From Faecalibacterium sp. I4-1-79 (lineage in GTDB: Bacteria > Bacillota > Clostridia > Oscillospirales > Ruminococcaceae), in the NCBI RefSeq assembly GCF_023347235.1, contig NZ_CP094467.1, positions 1,302,001 through 1,366,000 of the forward strand: 64,000 nt of DNA, given 5' to 3'. The notes under the pieces are model-generated. The model had not been told where the DNA came from, made no database searches, and worked only from the letters and a program-made list of their open reading frames with translations. Below are positions 38,821 through 47,812 of this stretch, piece after piece (the first letter of the stretch is position 1; each line of letters starts with the position of its first letter). The position numbers and the translations under genes are program-made.

Positions 38821-40956
38821 TTGCAACCGAAGAAACCCCGTTTCAATCCGCTGGTGATCGCCATTGTGCTGGCAGCCGTGCTGATGGTGTGGTCGGTGCT
38901 GGGCGGCACCGGCGGCAGCGCCAGCGGCTCCTCTATGGCATATTCCACGGTGGTACACTATTTTGAGAGCAATCAGGTCACCAAATTCTCGCTGGATCTG
39001 AACACCGGCGTGATCACCATGACCCTGAAGGAGGGCGCACAGGAGCTGCCCAACGCTGCCGAGCAGAGCACTGCCCAGTCCACGGGCGGGCTGCTTTCCG
39101 GTCTGCTGTCCTCCTCTTCCTCTGCCCCCACCGGGGTAAAGAAGAACGAGGACGGCACCGAGACAGTCAGTTATAAGCTGCCCTACGCCCGGATGTTCGT
39201 GGACCATGTGTCGGACTACATCGCCCAGTACGATGCAGCCAACCCCGATGCGCCCATGGTGTACGACTATGTGCCCGCCAAGGAGACCATCCCCTGGATG
39301 GAAATCCTGTTCTATCTGGCTATGCTGGGCTGCACCGGCTTTTTGCTGTTCTCCATGATGCGCGGCGGTGCTGGTGGCGGCGGCATCATGAACGTGGGCA
39401 AGGCCAAGGTAAAGGACGAGCACGAGAACAAAAAGACTGCCACCTTTGCCGATGTGGCCGGTGAGGACGAGGAAAAAGAGGAGCTCAAGGAAGTTGTGGA
39501 GTTCCTCAAGAGCCCGGATAAGTTCAATACGCTGGGTGCCCGCATCCCGCATGGCGTGCTGCTGGTGGGCCCTCCGGGTACCGGTAAGACCCTGCTGGCG
39601 CGTGCCTGTGCAGGTGAGGCCGGGGTGCCCTTCTACTCCATCTCCGGCTCTGACTTTGTGGAAATGTATGTCGGCGTGGGCGCATCCCGTGTGCGTGACC
39701 TGTTCGATAAGGCCAAAAAGACCATGCCTTGCATCATCTTTATTGATGAGATCGATGCCGTGGGTCGTCAGCGCGGCGCAGGTCTGGGCGGCGGTCACGA
39801 TGAGCGCGAGCAGACTTTGAACCAGCTGTTGGTGGAGATGGACGGCTTTGAAGCCAACGACGGCATCATCGTCATGGCTGCCACCAACCGTGCTGATATT
39901 CTGGATAAGGCACTGCTGCGTCCCGGCCGCTTTGACCGTCAGGTCTATGTGGGTCTGCCAGATGTCAGGGGACGCGAGGAGATCCTGAAGGTGCATACCC
40001 GCAACAAGCCCCTTGCACCGGACGTCTCCCTGAAGGTCATTGCCCAGCGCACTGCCGGTTTTGCCGGTGCAGACCTTGAGAACCTTGTCAACGAAGCCGC
40101 GCTGCTGGCTGCCCGCCGCAACCGCAAGGCCATTACCATGGAGGATATCGAGGAAGCTTCCATGAAGGTGATGGCAGGCCCTGAGAAGAAGAGCCGCGTG
40201 GTCACCCCGGAGGAGAAAAAACTCACCGCCTACCACGAGGCCGGTCACGCAGTAGCAGGCTTCTACTGCAAGCACCACCCCCGCGTGCACGAGATCACCA
40301 TCATCCCGCGCGGTCAGGCTGGCGGCTATACCATGTATCTGCCCGAGAAGGACCGCAGCTATGTGACCAAGGGCGAGATGTTTGAGGACATCGTGTCCAG
40401 CTTGGGCGGCCGCGTGGCCGAGCAGCTGATCTTGGAGGACATCTCCACCGGTGCCTCCAACGACCTGCAGCAGGCTACCAACATCGCACGCCAGATGATC
40501 ACCCGCTACGGCTTCTCCGAGCGTCTGGGCCCTGTGGTCTACGGTACCTCGCAGGAGGAGACCTTCCTTGGCCGCGACTTTGGTCAGGGCAAGGGTTACA
40601 GCGAGACCACCGCTGCCGAGATCGACAGCGAGACCCGTGATATCATCGATGAGGCTTACGAGACCTGCCGCCGCACCCTGACGGAGCACATCGACCAGCT
40701 CCATGCGCTGGCCAAGGCTCTGATGGAGCGCGAAAAGCTCAACGAGGAGCAGTTCAACACCATTATGGCCGGCGGCACTCTGCCCCCCTGCGAGGATGCA
40801 AAGCCTGAGCAGGCGCAGCCCGACCAGACCGTGCAGCCTGCCCCGGTGCAGCCCGCAGAGCCTGCGGAAACTGCTGAGCGTGCCGAACCCGCCGAGCAGG
40901 CCGAGCCTGCCCAGCCGGAAGCGCCGCAGCCAGACGCCCCGGAGCAGCAGGACTAA
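38821..40956 (+). CDS. ftsH: ATP-dependent zinc metalloprotease FtsH
   Basis: Membrane AAA+ protease for membrane and regulatory proteins. 711 residues: helix 1 (~8-26), external domain (~35-155) with a Ser-rich low-complexity insert, helix 2 (~160-180), Walker A GPPGTGKT at 250-257, Walker [15 protein letters not shown], zinc site HEAGH at 472-476. The C-terminal ~55 residues are Glu/Pro/Ala/Gln repeats. Two TTG codons are possible; GGAG is 9 bases before TTG 38821 and abuts the one at 38812, so 38821 is chosen. Confidence 0.93.
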   Translation: MQPKKPRFNPLVIAIVLAAVLMVWSVLGGTGGSASGSSMAYSTVVHYFESNQVTKFSLDLNTGVITMTLKEGAQELPNAAEQSTAQSTGGLLSGLLSSSSSAPTGVKKNEDGTETVSYKLPYARMFVDHVSDYIAQYDAANPDAPMVYDYVPAKETIPWMEILFYLAMLGCTGFLLFSMMRGGAGGGGIMNVGKAKVKDEHENKKTATFADVAGEDEEKEELKEVVEFLKSPDKFNTLGARIPHGVLLVGPPGTGKTLLARACAGEAGVPFYSISGSDFVEMYVGVGASRVRDLFDKAKKTMPCIIFIDEIDAVGRQRGAGLGGGHDEREQTLNQLLVEMDGFEANDGIIVMAATNRADILDKALLRPGRFDRQVYVGLPDVRGREEILKVHTRNKPLAPDVSLKVIAQRTAGFAGADLENLVNEAALLAARRNRKAITMEDIEEASMKVMAGPEKKSRVVTPEEKKLTAYHEAGHAVAGFYCKHHPRVHEITIIPRGQAGGYTMYLPEKDRSYVTKGEMFEDIVSSLGGRVAEQLILEDISTGASNDLQQATNIARQMITRYGFSERLGPVVYGTSQEETFLGRDFGQGKGYSETTAAEIDSETRDIIDEAYETCRRTLTEHIDQLHALAKALMEREKLNEEQFNTIMAGGTLPPCEDAKPEQAQPDQTVQPAPVQPAEPAETAERAEPAEQAEPAQPEAPQPDAPEQQD

Positions 40957-40983
40957 GCTTTTTTAAGAAAAGGAGCGAACATC

Positions 40984-42042
40984 GTGGAGGAAAATTTTAA
41001 CCCGGTCGCCCAGACCCGCGCAAACTACTATACCCCCGGCAGCCCGGTGCAGTTCGTCTGCGTGGAGCTGCTCAAGGGGGACGTCAGCGGCGAGCACGCT
41101 GTCTGCCTGACCTTCAAGAATATTTCCCGCGTGACCCTGACCGCACTGGAGATCCACTTCAAATGCAAAGGCGTGGACGGTGTGATCCTGTGCGAGGATA
41201 AGTTCGAGTATCGGGATCTTCAGGTAAAGCCCGGCGAGCTGTTCGGGCAGGACGATGCCGTGTTCATCACGGCAAAGGCCATCACCAGCGTGGATGTTTC
41301 GCTGTGCAATGTGTACAACGGCAAGCGTGTGGTGCATCTGGACGGTATCAAGCGTGTGCGCCTGCCCGCACCCCGCCGTCTGGCTCCAGAGCTGCAAAAG
41401 ACGCTGGAAGCCCGCATGAACCGTACCGGGCTCAAGTATCAGCCGCAGGTGTTTGAAAACGGCTGGTACTGTGCCTGCGGTGCCTTCCACCCCACTGAGG
41501 AGGACACCGTTTACTGCTCGGAGTGCGGCTGCGACCGCATTCTGCTGCAGAATGCGCTGAATACCCTGTTGCAGCCCGCCGCTCCGGCAGACGAGATGGA
41601 AATGCCCCTCAGCGCCCCGGCGGCGCCCGCAGCGGACGCTGCGGTGGAGGAGCCTACCCGCATCGTGGGTGCAGCCCCCATCGCCCCGGCAGCGCCCGTA
41701 GAGGAGCCCACCCGGGTCATGGGCGCAGCGGCTTACCAGCCGAAGGCTGCCCCCGTCCAGCCCATCTCGGAGCCTACCCGTGTGCTGGACGCCGCTGCCC
41801 GCGCACCGATTTCCGACGTTGCTGCGGCAGACGAGGGCACCCGCGTGATGCCCGCCGCTGCCCGCCGTCCGGCACCGGCTCCGGTGCGTCAGCCCGCGCC
41901 TGTGGAGGACGATGACGAGGAGTACGAGGACAGCCGGGACAGCGTGGCAGAAGCGCTGATCCGCTGGGTGCCGCCCATTACGGCCATCCTGTGTGCAGCT
42001 ATCGCACTGTGCGGCTTTGTGTACTACCAGTTCGTGCTGTAA
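40984..42042 (+). CDS. Zinc-ribbon protein with repeated PTR motifs and C-terminal membrane anchor
   Basis: 352 residues, function unknown. N-terminal part (~1-128) is rich in beta strands; a zinc ribbon follows (WYCACG at 161-166, YCSECGC at 177-183). Then comes a Pro/Ala linker with four acidic-x-T-R-hydrophobic repeats (EEPTRI, EEPTRV, SEPTRV, DEGTRV; threonines 225, 243, 265, 286), an acidic stretch and a single C-terminal helix (~328-350). The repeated Thr sites look like phosphothreonine/FHA-type docking sites, an inference. GTG start with GGAG upstream, 27 bases after ftsH. I do not recognise a named family. Confidence 0.72.
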   Translation: MEENFNPVAQTRANYYTPGSPVQFVCVELLKGDVSGEHAVCLTFKNISRVTLTALEIHFKCKGVDGVILCEDKFEYRDLQVKPGELFGQDDAVFITAKAITSVDVSLCNVYNGKRVVHLDGIKRVRLPAPRRLAPELQKTLEARMNRTGLKYQPQVFENGWYCACGAFHPTEEDTVYCSECGCDRILLQNALNTLLQPAAPADEMEMPLSAPAAPAADAAVEEPTRIVGAAPIAPAAPVEEPTRVMGAAAYQPKAAPVQPISEPTRVLDAAARAPISDVAAADEGTRVMPAAARRPAPAPVRQPAPVEDDDEEYEDSRDSVAEALIRWVPPITAILCAAIALCGFVYYQFVL

Positions 42043-42117
42043 AATAAGATTCATCCCGGCGGAGGGGGCAGCGTGCCTTCTCCGCCTTTTGTGTGCATTG
42101 CACAGAAAGGAAATGCC

Positions 42118-42915
42118 ATGCCGGAACAAGCTTTACAGGTGGCTTTTGAAATCAAGACCGTCTGCGATGAGATCAGCCGCCGCCTGCTGCGCTGGCACTG
42201 GGAGCGCAAGCCTGGGGCGCACAGTCTGGACGCGCTGCTGGAGCATATTGCCGCCCGCAAGCAGGAAAGCCCGGATTATTATGACCGTATGCCGGATCTT
42301 ACCGGCAAGACCAGCTGGCAGCAGCTGGACACTACCCTGTGTATGCGGGTGCTGCTGGACCCGGAGACTGATGCCGCCCGCCCGCTGGACTTGCTGGGCA
42401 ACACGGCGCACCCCTCTGCCGCCCGCCATGCCTGCAACGCCATCCGCACCGCCCGCAACGAAGCTGCCCACGCGGCAGTTGCAGCAGACGGCGCACAGGC
42501 GGCGCTGCTGTTCAACGAAGCCATCGAGGCGCTGGAAGAGGGCTACGCCGGTACCGCCTTTAAGGAGAACGAGCTGGCGCAGTATTACCGCGAGGCAGAG
42601 GACTACCTGAACCGCTGCAGCGAGGGCAAACCCCTCAAAGTGCGTCAGAGCAGCCCGCAGAACGCACAGCAGGGAAAAGCCGCCGCCCGCACAAAGCCCC
42701 GCAATCCCCAGACTGTCCGCAGCACCAAAAGCACTGGCGGGCGGCAGAGCACCTCTGCCCGCAGCCGCAGCACCGGTACAAAGCAGAGCCGCGGCACAGC
42801 CTCCCGCAGCAAAAAGCAGCAGACCGGCGGCGAGAGCAGGGTGGCACTGGGCATTATTCTGGCAGCGCTGGTGCTGGGGCTTATCGCACGCGCCATCAGC
42901 ATGGGTTTGCTGTAA
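42118..42915 (+). CDS. HEPN-like protein with basic linker and C-terminal membrane anchor
   Basis: 265 residues. The helical N-terminal domain (~1-170) contains RTARNEAAH (Arg113-Asn114 ... His118), matching the RNxxxH motif of HEPN domains, which are often RNases or toxin-like; the domain resembles Swt1-type HEPN proteins. Residues ~171-240 are a Ser/Thr/Arg/Lys-rich, disordered, basic linker, followed by one helix (~242-262). An upstream ATG in frame has no ribosome site; GAAAGGAA supports ATG 42118. It follows the PTR-repeat protein by 75 bases in the same direction, and both share C-terminal anchoring. RNase activity is unproven. Confidence 0.65.
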   Translation: MPEQALQVAFEIKTVCDEISRRLLRWHWERKPGAHSLDALLEHIAARKQESPDYYDRMPDLTGKTSWQQLDTTLCMRVLLDPETDAARPLDLLGNTAHPSAARHACNAIRTARNEAAHAAVAADGAQAALLFNEAIEALEEGYAGTAFKENELAQYYREAEDYLNRCSEGKPLKVRQSSPQNAQQGKAAARTKPRNPQTVRSTKSTGGRQSTSARSRSTGTKQSRGTASRSKKQQTGGESRVALGIILAALVLGLIARAISMGLL

Positions 42916-43028
42916 ATGCAACATTTTTTGCAAATCTGGAGGTAAATTGGAAAGCGAAAACGGCTGCGTTGTACAAAACAACCAAAAAAGTAGCGGATAG
43001 CCACGCAGAAAAACGGTCATTGCACCTC

Positions 43029-43057
43029 TTGCGGGAAATATGAAACGGATTTATAAT
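43029..43057 (+). promoter_or_regulatory. Promoter of the lacI-type gene
   Basis: TTGCGG, 17 bases, TATAAT; predicted start near 43064, inside the operator. Confidence 0.65.
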
Positions 43058-43062
43058 AAGCA

Positions 43063-43076
43063 TGAAAACGTTTACA
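43063..43076. promoter_or_regulatory. LacI-family operator overlapping the transcription start
   Basis: TGAAAACGTTTACA is a near-perfect LacI/GalR palindrome with central CG. Its position at +1 of the regulator's own promoter suggests autorepression. Confidence 0.65.
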
Positions 43077-43110
43077 CATTACCGCAGGAGAGGGAACGGA
43101 GAAAAACCCT

Positions 43111-44103
43111 ATGACCATCAGTGATATTGCAAAGCTGGCAGGCGTTTCCAGTGCTGCGGTCAGCCGCTATTTGAACGGCGGCCCTCTCAGCGAGCAGAAG
43201 CGTGCCGTGATACAAGCCGTAGTGGAGCAGACCGGTTACAGCCCGGACACTGCCGCCCAGACCCTGCGCACCGGCAAGGTGCGTCAGGTGGGGGTCATTG
43301 TGCCCAGCATCAGCTCCCAGTCGGTGGGGCAGATCACCAGCGGCATTGCAACCGAGCTGGGCGCAAGCCGCTACCTGATGCTGCTGGCTGACACCCAGCT
43401 GGACGAGCAGATGGAGCTGGAATATCTTACAGCATTGCAGCGCAACCACGTGGCCGGGATCATTCTGCTGGGCTACGATTCCAGCCCGCAGCTGTGCAAG
43501 GCGCTGAAAGACTGCCGTGTGCCTGTGGTAGTAACAGGGCAGCGCTTTGCAGACCTGCCCTGCGTTTATAACGACGACCGCTCTGCTGCCCGCGACCTGA
43601 CCCGGAAGATGCTGGAGCATGGCCGCAAAAATATCGTGTACATCGGCGGCAGCGAGCAGGACGCCGCCACCGGCATTGCCCGCCGTCAGGGTGTGCAGGA
43701 TGCACTGCGGGAGGCCGGACTGAACGCAGATGGTCTGCCCCGCGCTTACTGCGCCGCCTTTTCCATGGAAGAGGGACACCGCTGCATGGAGGAGCTGTTG
43801 GCGCGCTGCCCGCAGCTGGACGGTGTGATCTGTGTGACCGACACCGTGGCCTTTGGCGCTTTGCAGGTGCTGCGCGCTGCCGGGCGCAGGGTAGGGGAGG
43901 ATGTCGGCCTTGCAGGCATCGGAGATAACTGGGCGAGCAAGGTAGTGCAGCCCGGCTTGACCACCATCCGCTTCTACCAAAAGCAGGTAGGGCAGGAGGC
44001 CGCCCGGATGCTGCTGCAAAGCCTGGAGCATACCGGGCCGGACGCTGCGCCGGTGCGCCAGACCACGCTGGGCTATACGCTGGTAGAGCGCGGCTCGCTG
44101 TAA
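43111..44103 (+). CDS. LacI-family transcriptional regulator
   Basis: 330 residues: N-terminal helix-turn-helix TISDIAKLAGVSSAAVSRYLN with hinge, then periplasmic-binding-like sugar-sensing domain (VGVIVPSI ... GIGDNWASKVVQPGLTTIRFYQ). Sequence flavour is ScrR/RafR-like, but the effector cannot be read. It is followed after 13 bases by a HAD phosphatase, so the two are one unit, presumably for sugar or sugar-phosphate metabolism. Confidence 0.92.
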   Translation: MTISDIAKLAGVSSAAVSRYLNGGPLSEQKRAVIQAVVEQTGYSPDTAAQTLRTGKVRQVGVIVPSISSQSVGQITSGIATELGASRYLMLLADTQLDEQMELEYLTALQRNHVAGIILLGYDSSPQLCKALKDCRVPVVVTGQRFADLPCVYNDDRSAARDLTRKMLEHGRKNIVYIGGSEQDAATGIARRQGVQDALREAGLNADGLPRAYCAAFSMEEGHRCMEELLARCPQLDGVICVTDTVAFGALQVLRAAGRRVGEDVGLAGIGDNWASKVVQPGLTTIRFYQKQVGQEAARMLLQSLEHTGPDAAPVRQTTLGYTLVERGSL

Positions 44104-44116
44104 AAAAGAGGAACAA

Positions 44117-44959
44117 ATGAAACAAAAACTGATCTTTTTAGATATCGATGGCACTCTGCTGCCCCCGGGCGAGATGCTGATCCCCCAAAGCACGGTGGAA
44201 GCGCTGCGCAAGGCACACGCCAACGGCCATAAACTGTTTTTGTGCACCGGACGCAACCTGCGCATGACCCAGCCATTGCTGGACTATGGCTTTGATGGCG
44301 CGGTATGCAGTGCCGGCGGTTATGTGTTCTGCGGGGATAAGGTGCTGGTAGACCTGCCTATGGAGCCGCAGCTGGCAAAGGACGTGCGCAGCGCCATGGA
44401 GCGCCACGGTGTAGAATGTACGCTGGAAGCGCGGGACGCCACCTACGGCAGCCTGAAGATGATAGAGCGCTGGAGCTTTACCCACCGGGATGCAGGCCCT
44501 CTGAACAGCGAAGCCGCCCGCTGGCGCAAGGCCATGGAGGACGGCATGACCATCAGTCCACTGGCTGATTACAAGGGTGAACCGCTGTATAAGATCGTGT
44601 ATATTGCGGAGCACAGCAAGGACTTGGACGAGGCCAAGCGCCTGTACGAGGACAGATTCGTGTTCTGCGAGAGCAAGCTGGACAGTTTGGACGGCGGCTA
44701 TGTGAATGGTGAACTCATCAACCGTAAATTTGACAAAGGACGCGGCATCAAGGCCGTCTGCGACTATCTCGGTGTGCCCCTGCAGGACAGCATCGGCTTT
44801 GGCGACAGCGACAACGATCTGCAAATGACCGATGTGGTCGGCATCAGTGTCTGTATGGCCGACGGCTCTGCAAGCCTGAAGCAGCGCTGCGACCGCATTG
44901 CTCCCTCGGTGTATGAGGACGGCATTGCTAAGGAGTTTGCAGCCTTGGGGCTGATTTGA
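44117..44959 (+). CDS. Cof-type HAD hydrolase (sugar-phosphate phosphatase)
   Basis: 280 residues. HAD motifs: DIDGTL (Asp9, Asp11), TGRN, and GFGDSDNDLQM. The C2-type cap between them places it in the Cof/YbjI subfamily, usually acting on sugar phosphates or flavin nucleotides. AGAGGAACAA precedes the ATG. Co-transcribed with the LacI regulator. Confidence 0.88.
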   Translation: MKQKLIFLDIDGTLLPPGEMLIPQSTVEALRKAHANGHKLFLCTGRNLRMTQPLLDYGFDGAVCSAGGYVFCGDKVLVDLPMEPQLAKDVRSAMERHGVECTLEARDATYGSLKMIERWSFTHRDAGPLNSEAARWRKAMEDGMTISPLADYKGEPLYKIVYIAEHSKDLDEAKRLYEDRFVFCESKLDSLDGGYVNGELINRKFDKGRGIKAVCDYLGVPLQDSIGFGDSDNDLQMTDVVGISVCMADGSASLKQRCDRIAPSVYEDGIAKEFAALGLI

Positions 44960-45006
44960 TCGTTTTAGATATAGAAGCCATTTCCAATTGAAACCCTTTT
45001 CCTGTG

Positions 45007-45053
45007 AAAGAACAATCCCGAAAAGTCCGCAGACTTTCCGGGATTGTTCTTTA
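45007..45053 (+). terminator. Terminator after the HAD gene
   Basis: Long stem AAAGAACAATCCCG... pairing with its complement around CGCA, ending TTTAATAAT. The following 45060-45116 holds a further ATGGCC/GGCCAT dyad and no gene. Confidence 0.8.
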
Positions 45054-45116
45054 ATAATAAAATTCCTATTGACATGGCCAGAGCGGAAGCGGAGGCCATT
45101 CAAAATCGTTTTGCAA

Positions 45117-45158
45117 TGAAAAGGAGCACCGCACAAAAAACTGTGCGGTGCTCCTTTT
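45117..45158 (-). terminator. Terminator of luxS
   Basis: 17-bp perfect stem AAAAGGAGCACCGCACA/TGTGCGGTGCTCCTTTT, 6-base loop, directly after luxS. Confidence 0.9.
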
Positions 45159-45168
45159 GGTTCATAAA

Positions 45169-45621
45169 TCAGTAGTGCAGATCCTCTGCGGTCAGCGCTT
45201 CCAGCACGGGCAGCATAGCAGCGGCCTCGGCCTTGGCAGTGGGCAGATCCATATCGCGGTAGTTGCCGCACTCCACCTCGCTGGCACCGGGCACAGCGCC
45301 CTCAAAATCGGCCATAAAGCGGTAGGCGTCCACCGTCAGCTGCAATGCCTGCGCCGGGGTCAGCCCCCGGGTCAGCAGGTAAAAACCGGTGCGGCAGCCC
45401 ATGGGGCCAACATAGATCACCCCGTCCTTCACGGCACTGTTGCGTGCATAGGTTGCAAACAGGTGCTCCAGCGTGTGGGCAGCGGCGGTGCTCAGGTAAT
45501 CGCCCTGATTGGGCTTTTTCATGCGGATGTCCCAGGTGAGCACATCGCCGTCCTGACGGCTCAGGTACATTCCGCGCTCCAGCCGGGTGTGATCTACGCA
45601 AAAGCTTGCGATACGTTCCAT
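45169..45621 (-). CDS. luxS: S-ribosylhomocysteine lyase (AI-2 synthase)
   Basis: Splits S-ribosylhomocysteine to homocysteine and the autoinducer-2 precursor DPD. 150 residues; metal ligands His49 and His53 in HTLEH and Cys118 in VECGNYRD, catalytic Cys76 in GPMGCRTGFY. AAAGGAG before the ATG. Lies 17 bases behind pyk on the same strand, so probably co-transcribed. Confidence 0.96.
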   Translation of the reverse strand: MERIASFCVDHTRLERGMYLSRQDGDVLTWDIRMKKPNQGDYLSTAAAHTLEHLFATYARNSAVKDGVIYVGPMGCRTGFYLLTRGLTPAQALQLTVDAYRFMADFEGAVPGASEVECGNYRDMDLPTAKAEAAAMLPVLEALTAEDLHY

Positions 45622-45638
45622 ACTACAGTTCTCCTTTA

Positions 45639-47390
45639 TCAGCCCTGCAGGCGCTGCACACTGCCGTGTGCGCAGTCCACAGCCACCATCAGACCATCGC
45701 GGATGTGGCTGGTAGCACCGGCGGCACCCACAACGGTGGGCTTCAGCAGTGCCTTGCCGGCAATAGCGGCGTGGCTGTTCAGGCCGGGCTCCTCTACCAC
45801 CAGAGCGGCAGCATCGCGTACAAAGCTCAGCATCTCGTTGCTGGTGGAGGGCACCACCAGCACCATGCCGGGCTTGAACTTGGCACGCACCTCGTCCATG
45901 GTGCGGCAGACGCAGGCCTTGCCGCTGGCAACATCGTTGTTCTCGGGGCCGACACCCACGCCGGTAGCCAGACAGTTGCCCACCATGTGGATCTTGATCA
46001 TGTTGGTGGTGCCGGAAACGCCAACGGGCACGCCTGCGGTCACAACAGCCAGCTCGCCGTTGTGCAGGTAGCCGTTCTCCTTGGCCAGAGCAGTGGACAT
46101 CTCGATCAGCTCATCGGTGCTGTGTGCCAGAGACATCATCAGCGGAGTGATGCCCCAACTCAGGGACAGCTGACGCTGCACCTGCTCGCGCATGACGCAG
46201 GCAATAATGGGCTGCTGCGGGCGGTACTTGCTCAGCAGGCGGGCGGTAGTGCCGGACTCGGACACGGTAACGATGGCGGCGGCGTTCACATCCCGTGCGG
46301 TCAGGCAGGCAGCATGGGCGGTAGCGTCAGAGACGCTGATCTTGCCGGGGTTGGAATCCATCATGCGGCCGCGCAGATGGAAACCTTCCTGCTCGGTGCG
46401 CTCAGCAATGGCGGACATGGTCTTGAGTGCCTCCACGGGGTAGGCACCGGCAGCGGTCTCACCGGACAGCATAATGGCAGAGGTGCCGTCGTAGATGGCG
46501 TTTGCCACGTCCGAGATCTCGGCGCGGGTGGGGCGGGGGTTCACTATCATGCTGTCCAGCATCTGGGTAGCGGTGACGATGGGCTTGCCGAAGGAGAAGG
46601 AGCGGTCGATAATAGTCTTCTGGATGCCGGGCAGCTCGGTGAAGTCGATCTCCACGCCCAGATCGCCACGGGCCACCATCACGGCGTCGGCAGCAGCCAG
46701 AATGCTGTCGATGTTGTTCACGCCCTCGCGGTTCTCGATCTTTGCAATGATGCGGATGTTGGAATCGTACTGGTTCAGCAGGTTGCGGATATCGTACACG
46801 TCCTGTGCGGTGCGCACAAAGGAGGCGGCGATGAAATCGTAACCCTGCTGGATGCCGAAGATGATGTCATCCTTATCGCGCTGGCTCATATACGGCATAG
46901 ACAGGTGCACGCCGGGCACGTTGACGCCCTTCTTGTTCTTGATCTTGCCGCTATTCAGTACGGTGCAGACGATGTCGGTGTCGTTCACGGTCTGGATCTG
47001 CAGCTTGATCAGACCGTCGTCCAGCATGATGGTGCCGTTCGGCTCCACGTCCATGGGCAGATCTTTGTAGGTGATGGAGCAGATCTCGTTGGTGCCCTCC
47101 ACATCGCGGGTGGTCAGGGTAAAGGTCTGGCCGGCAACCAGATTCTCAACGCCGTTCTTGAAGTCCTTCAGGCGAATCTCGGGGCCCTTGGTGTCCAGCA
47201 GTGCAGCCACGGGCTTGCCCAGCTCCTCGCGCAGAGCCTTCAGCTTTTCAAGGCGGCCCAGATGCTCCTCGTGGGAACCGTGGGAAAAATTGAAGCGGGC
47301 CACGTTCATGCCGTTGGCAATCAGATCGCGCAGCACGCCTTCCTTATCGGTGGAAGGGCCAAGGGTGCAAATAATTTTCGTCTTTCTCAT
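45639..47390 (-). CDS. pyk: Pyruvate kinase with C-terminal mobile domain
   Basis: PEP + ADP to pyruvate + ATP. 583 residues: barrel with TKGPEIR, active-site segment MVARGDLGVEI, TQMLDSMI, and allosteric domain. The extra C-terminal ~100 residues end with PGLNSHAAIAGKALLKPTVV, the PEP-utilising mobile domain fused in many Firmicute enzymes. The open frame extends upstream to 47600, but GGAGG before ATG 47390 and the family start MRKTKIICTLGP settle the start. Confidence 0.95.
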   Translation of the reverse strand: MRKTKIICTLGPSTDKEGVLRDLIANGMNVARFNFSHGSHEEHLGRLEKLKALREELGKPVAALLDTKGPEIRLKDFKNGVENLVAGQTFTLTTRDVEGTNEICSITYKDLPMDVEPNGTIMLDDGLIKLQIQTVNDTDIVCTVLNSGKIKNKKGVNVPGVHLSMPYMSQRDKDDIIFGIQQGYDFIAASFVRTAQDVYDIRNLLNQYDSNIRIIAKIENREGVNNIDSILAAADAVMVARGDLGVEIDFTELPGIQKTIIDRSFSFGKPIVTATQMLDSMIVNPRPTRAEISDVANAIYDGTSAIMLSGETAAGAYPVEALKTMSAIAERTEQEGFHLRGRMMDSNPGKISVSDATAHAACLTARDVNAAAIVTVSESGTTARLLSKYRPQQPIIACVMREQVQRQLSLSWGITPLMMSLAHSTDELIEMSTALAKENGYLHNGELAVVTAGVPVGVSGTTNMIKIHMVGNCLATGVGVGPENNDVASGKACVCRTMDEVRAKFKPGMVLVVPSTSNEMLSFVRDAAALVVEEPGLNSHAAIAGKALLKPTVVGAAGATSHIRDGLMVAVDCAHGSVQRLQG

Positions 47391-47538
47391 GCAATATACC
47401 TCCGTCAACTCTCTCTTACCTATATCCGGCACAGCATCCCTGCAGGCTGCTGTGTATGACCAATGGGAGTAAAAACTCCCGGTACAGCGGGTCGGTTTAT
47501 ATGGCAGAGTGGGAAAACCCAAAACTCTACCACCTATT

Positions 47539-47567
47539 ATTATAATCATTCCGGTGCAAGAGAGCAA
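47539..47567 (-). promoter_or_regulatory. Promoter of pyk-luxS
   Basis: Minus strand TTGCTC, 17 bases, TATAAT. The ~140-base leader forms hairpins GGGAG/CTCCC and CACAGCA/TGCTGTG without a T run. The divergent part of the gap (47570-47720) shows nothing else recognisable. Confidence 0.6.
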
Positions 47568-47726
47568 GAGGAATTTTTGCTTGAATACAAGTTTTTGCAT
47601 CTGCTGATGCCCAAAGAAAAGATTGTAAAACTTTTAACGATGCGCCGCAGCTTTCTGCGTGCTGTCTGACAGGAAAAACTGCTGCAAAACGCAAAAACTG
47701 ATAAGACCGCACAAGGCCGCTGCCCC

Positions 47727-47755
47727 TTGCATCCGAGAGGCTTTTTGCTTATAAT
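47727..47755 (+). promoter_or_regulatory. Promoter of deoB-deoA
   Basis: TTGCAT, 17 bases, TATAAT; GGGGTGCGCCCC hairpin in the short leader. Confidence 0.7.
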
Positions 47756-47812
47756 AAGGGTAATAAAGTAGTACTGTTCCGGGGTGCGCCCCGGAGAAAT
47801 GGAGTGACCATT

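Noticed and set aside
45060-45116. TTGACA with ATGGCC...GGCCAT dyad between the HAD and luxS terminators as a small RNA gene
   Set aside because: No -10 element at a workable distance and no terminator of its own beyond luxS's; too little evidence.
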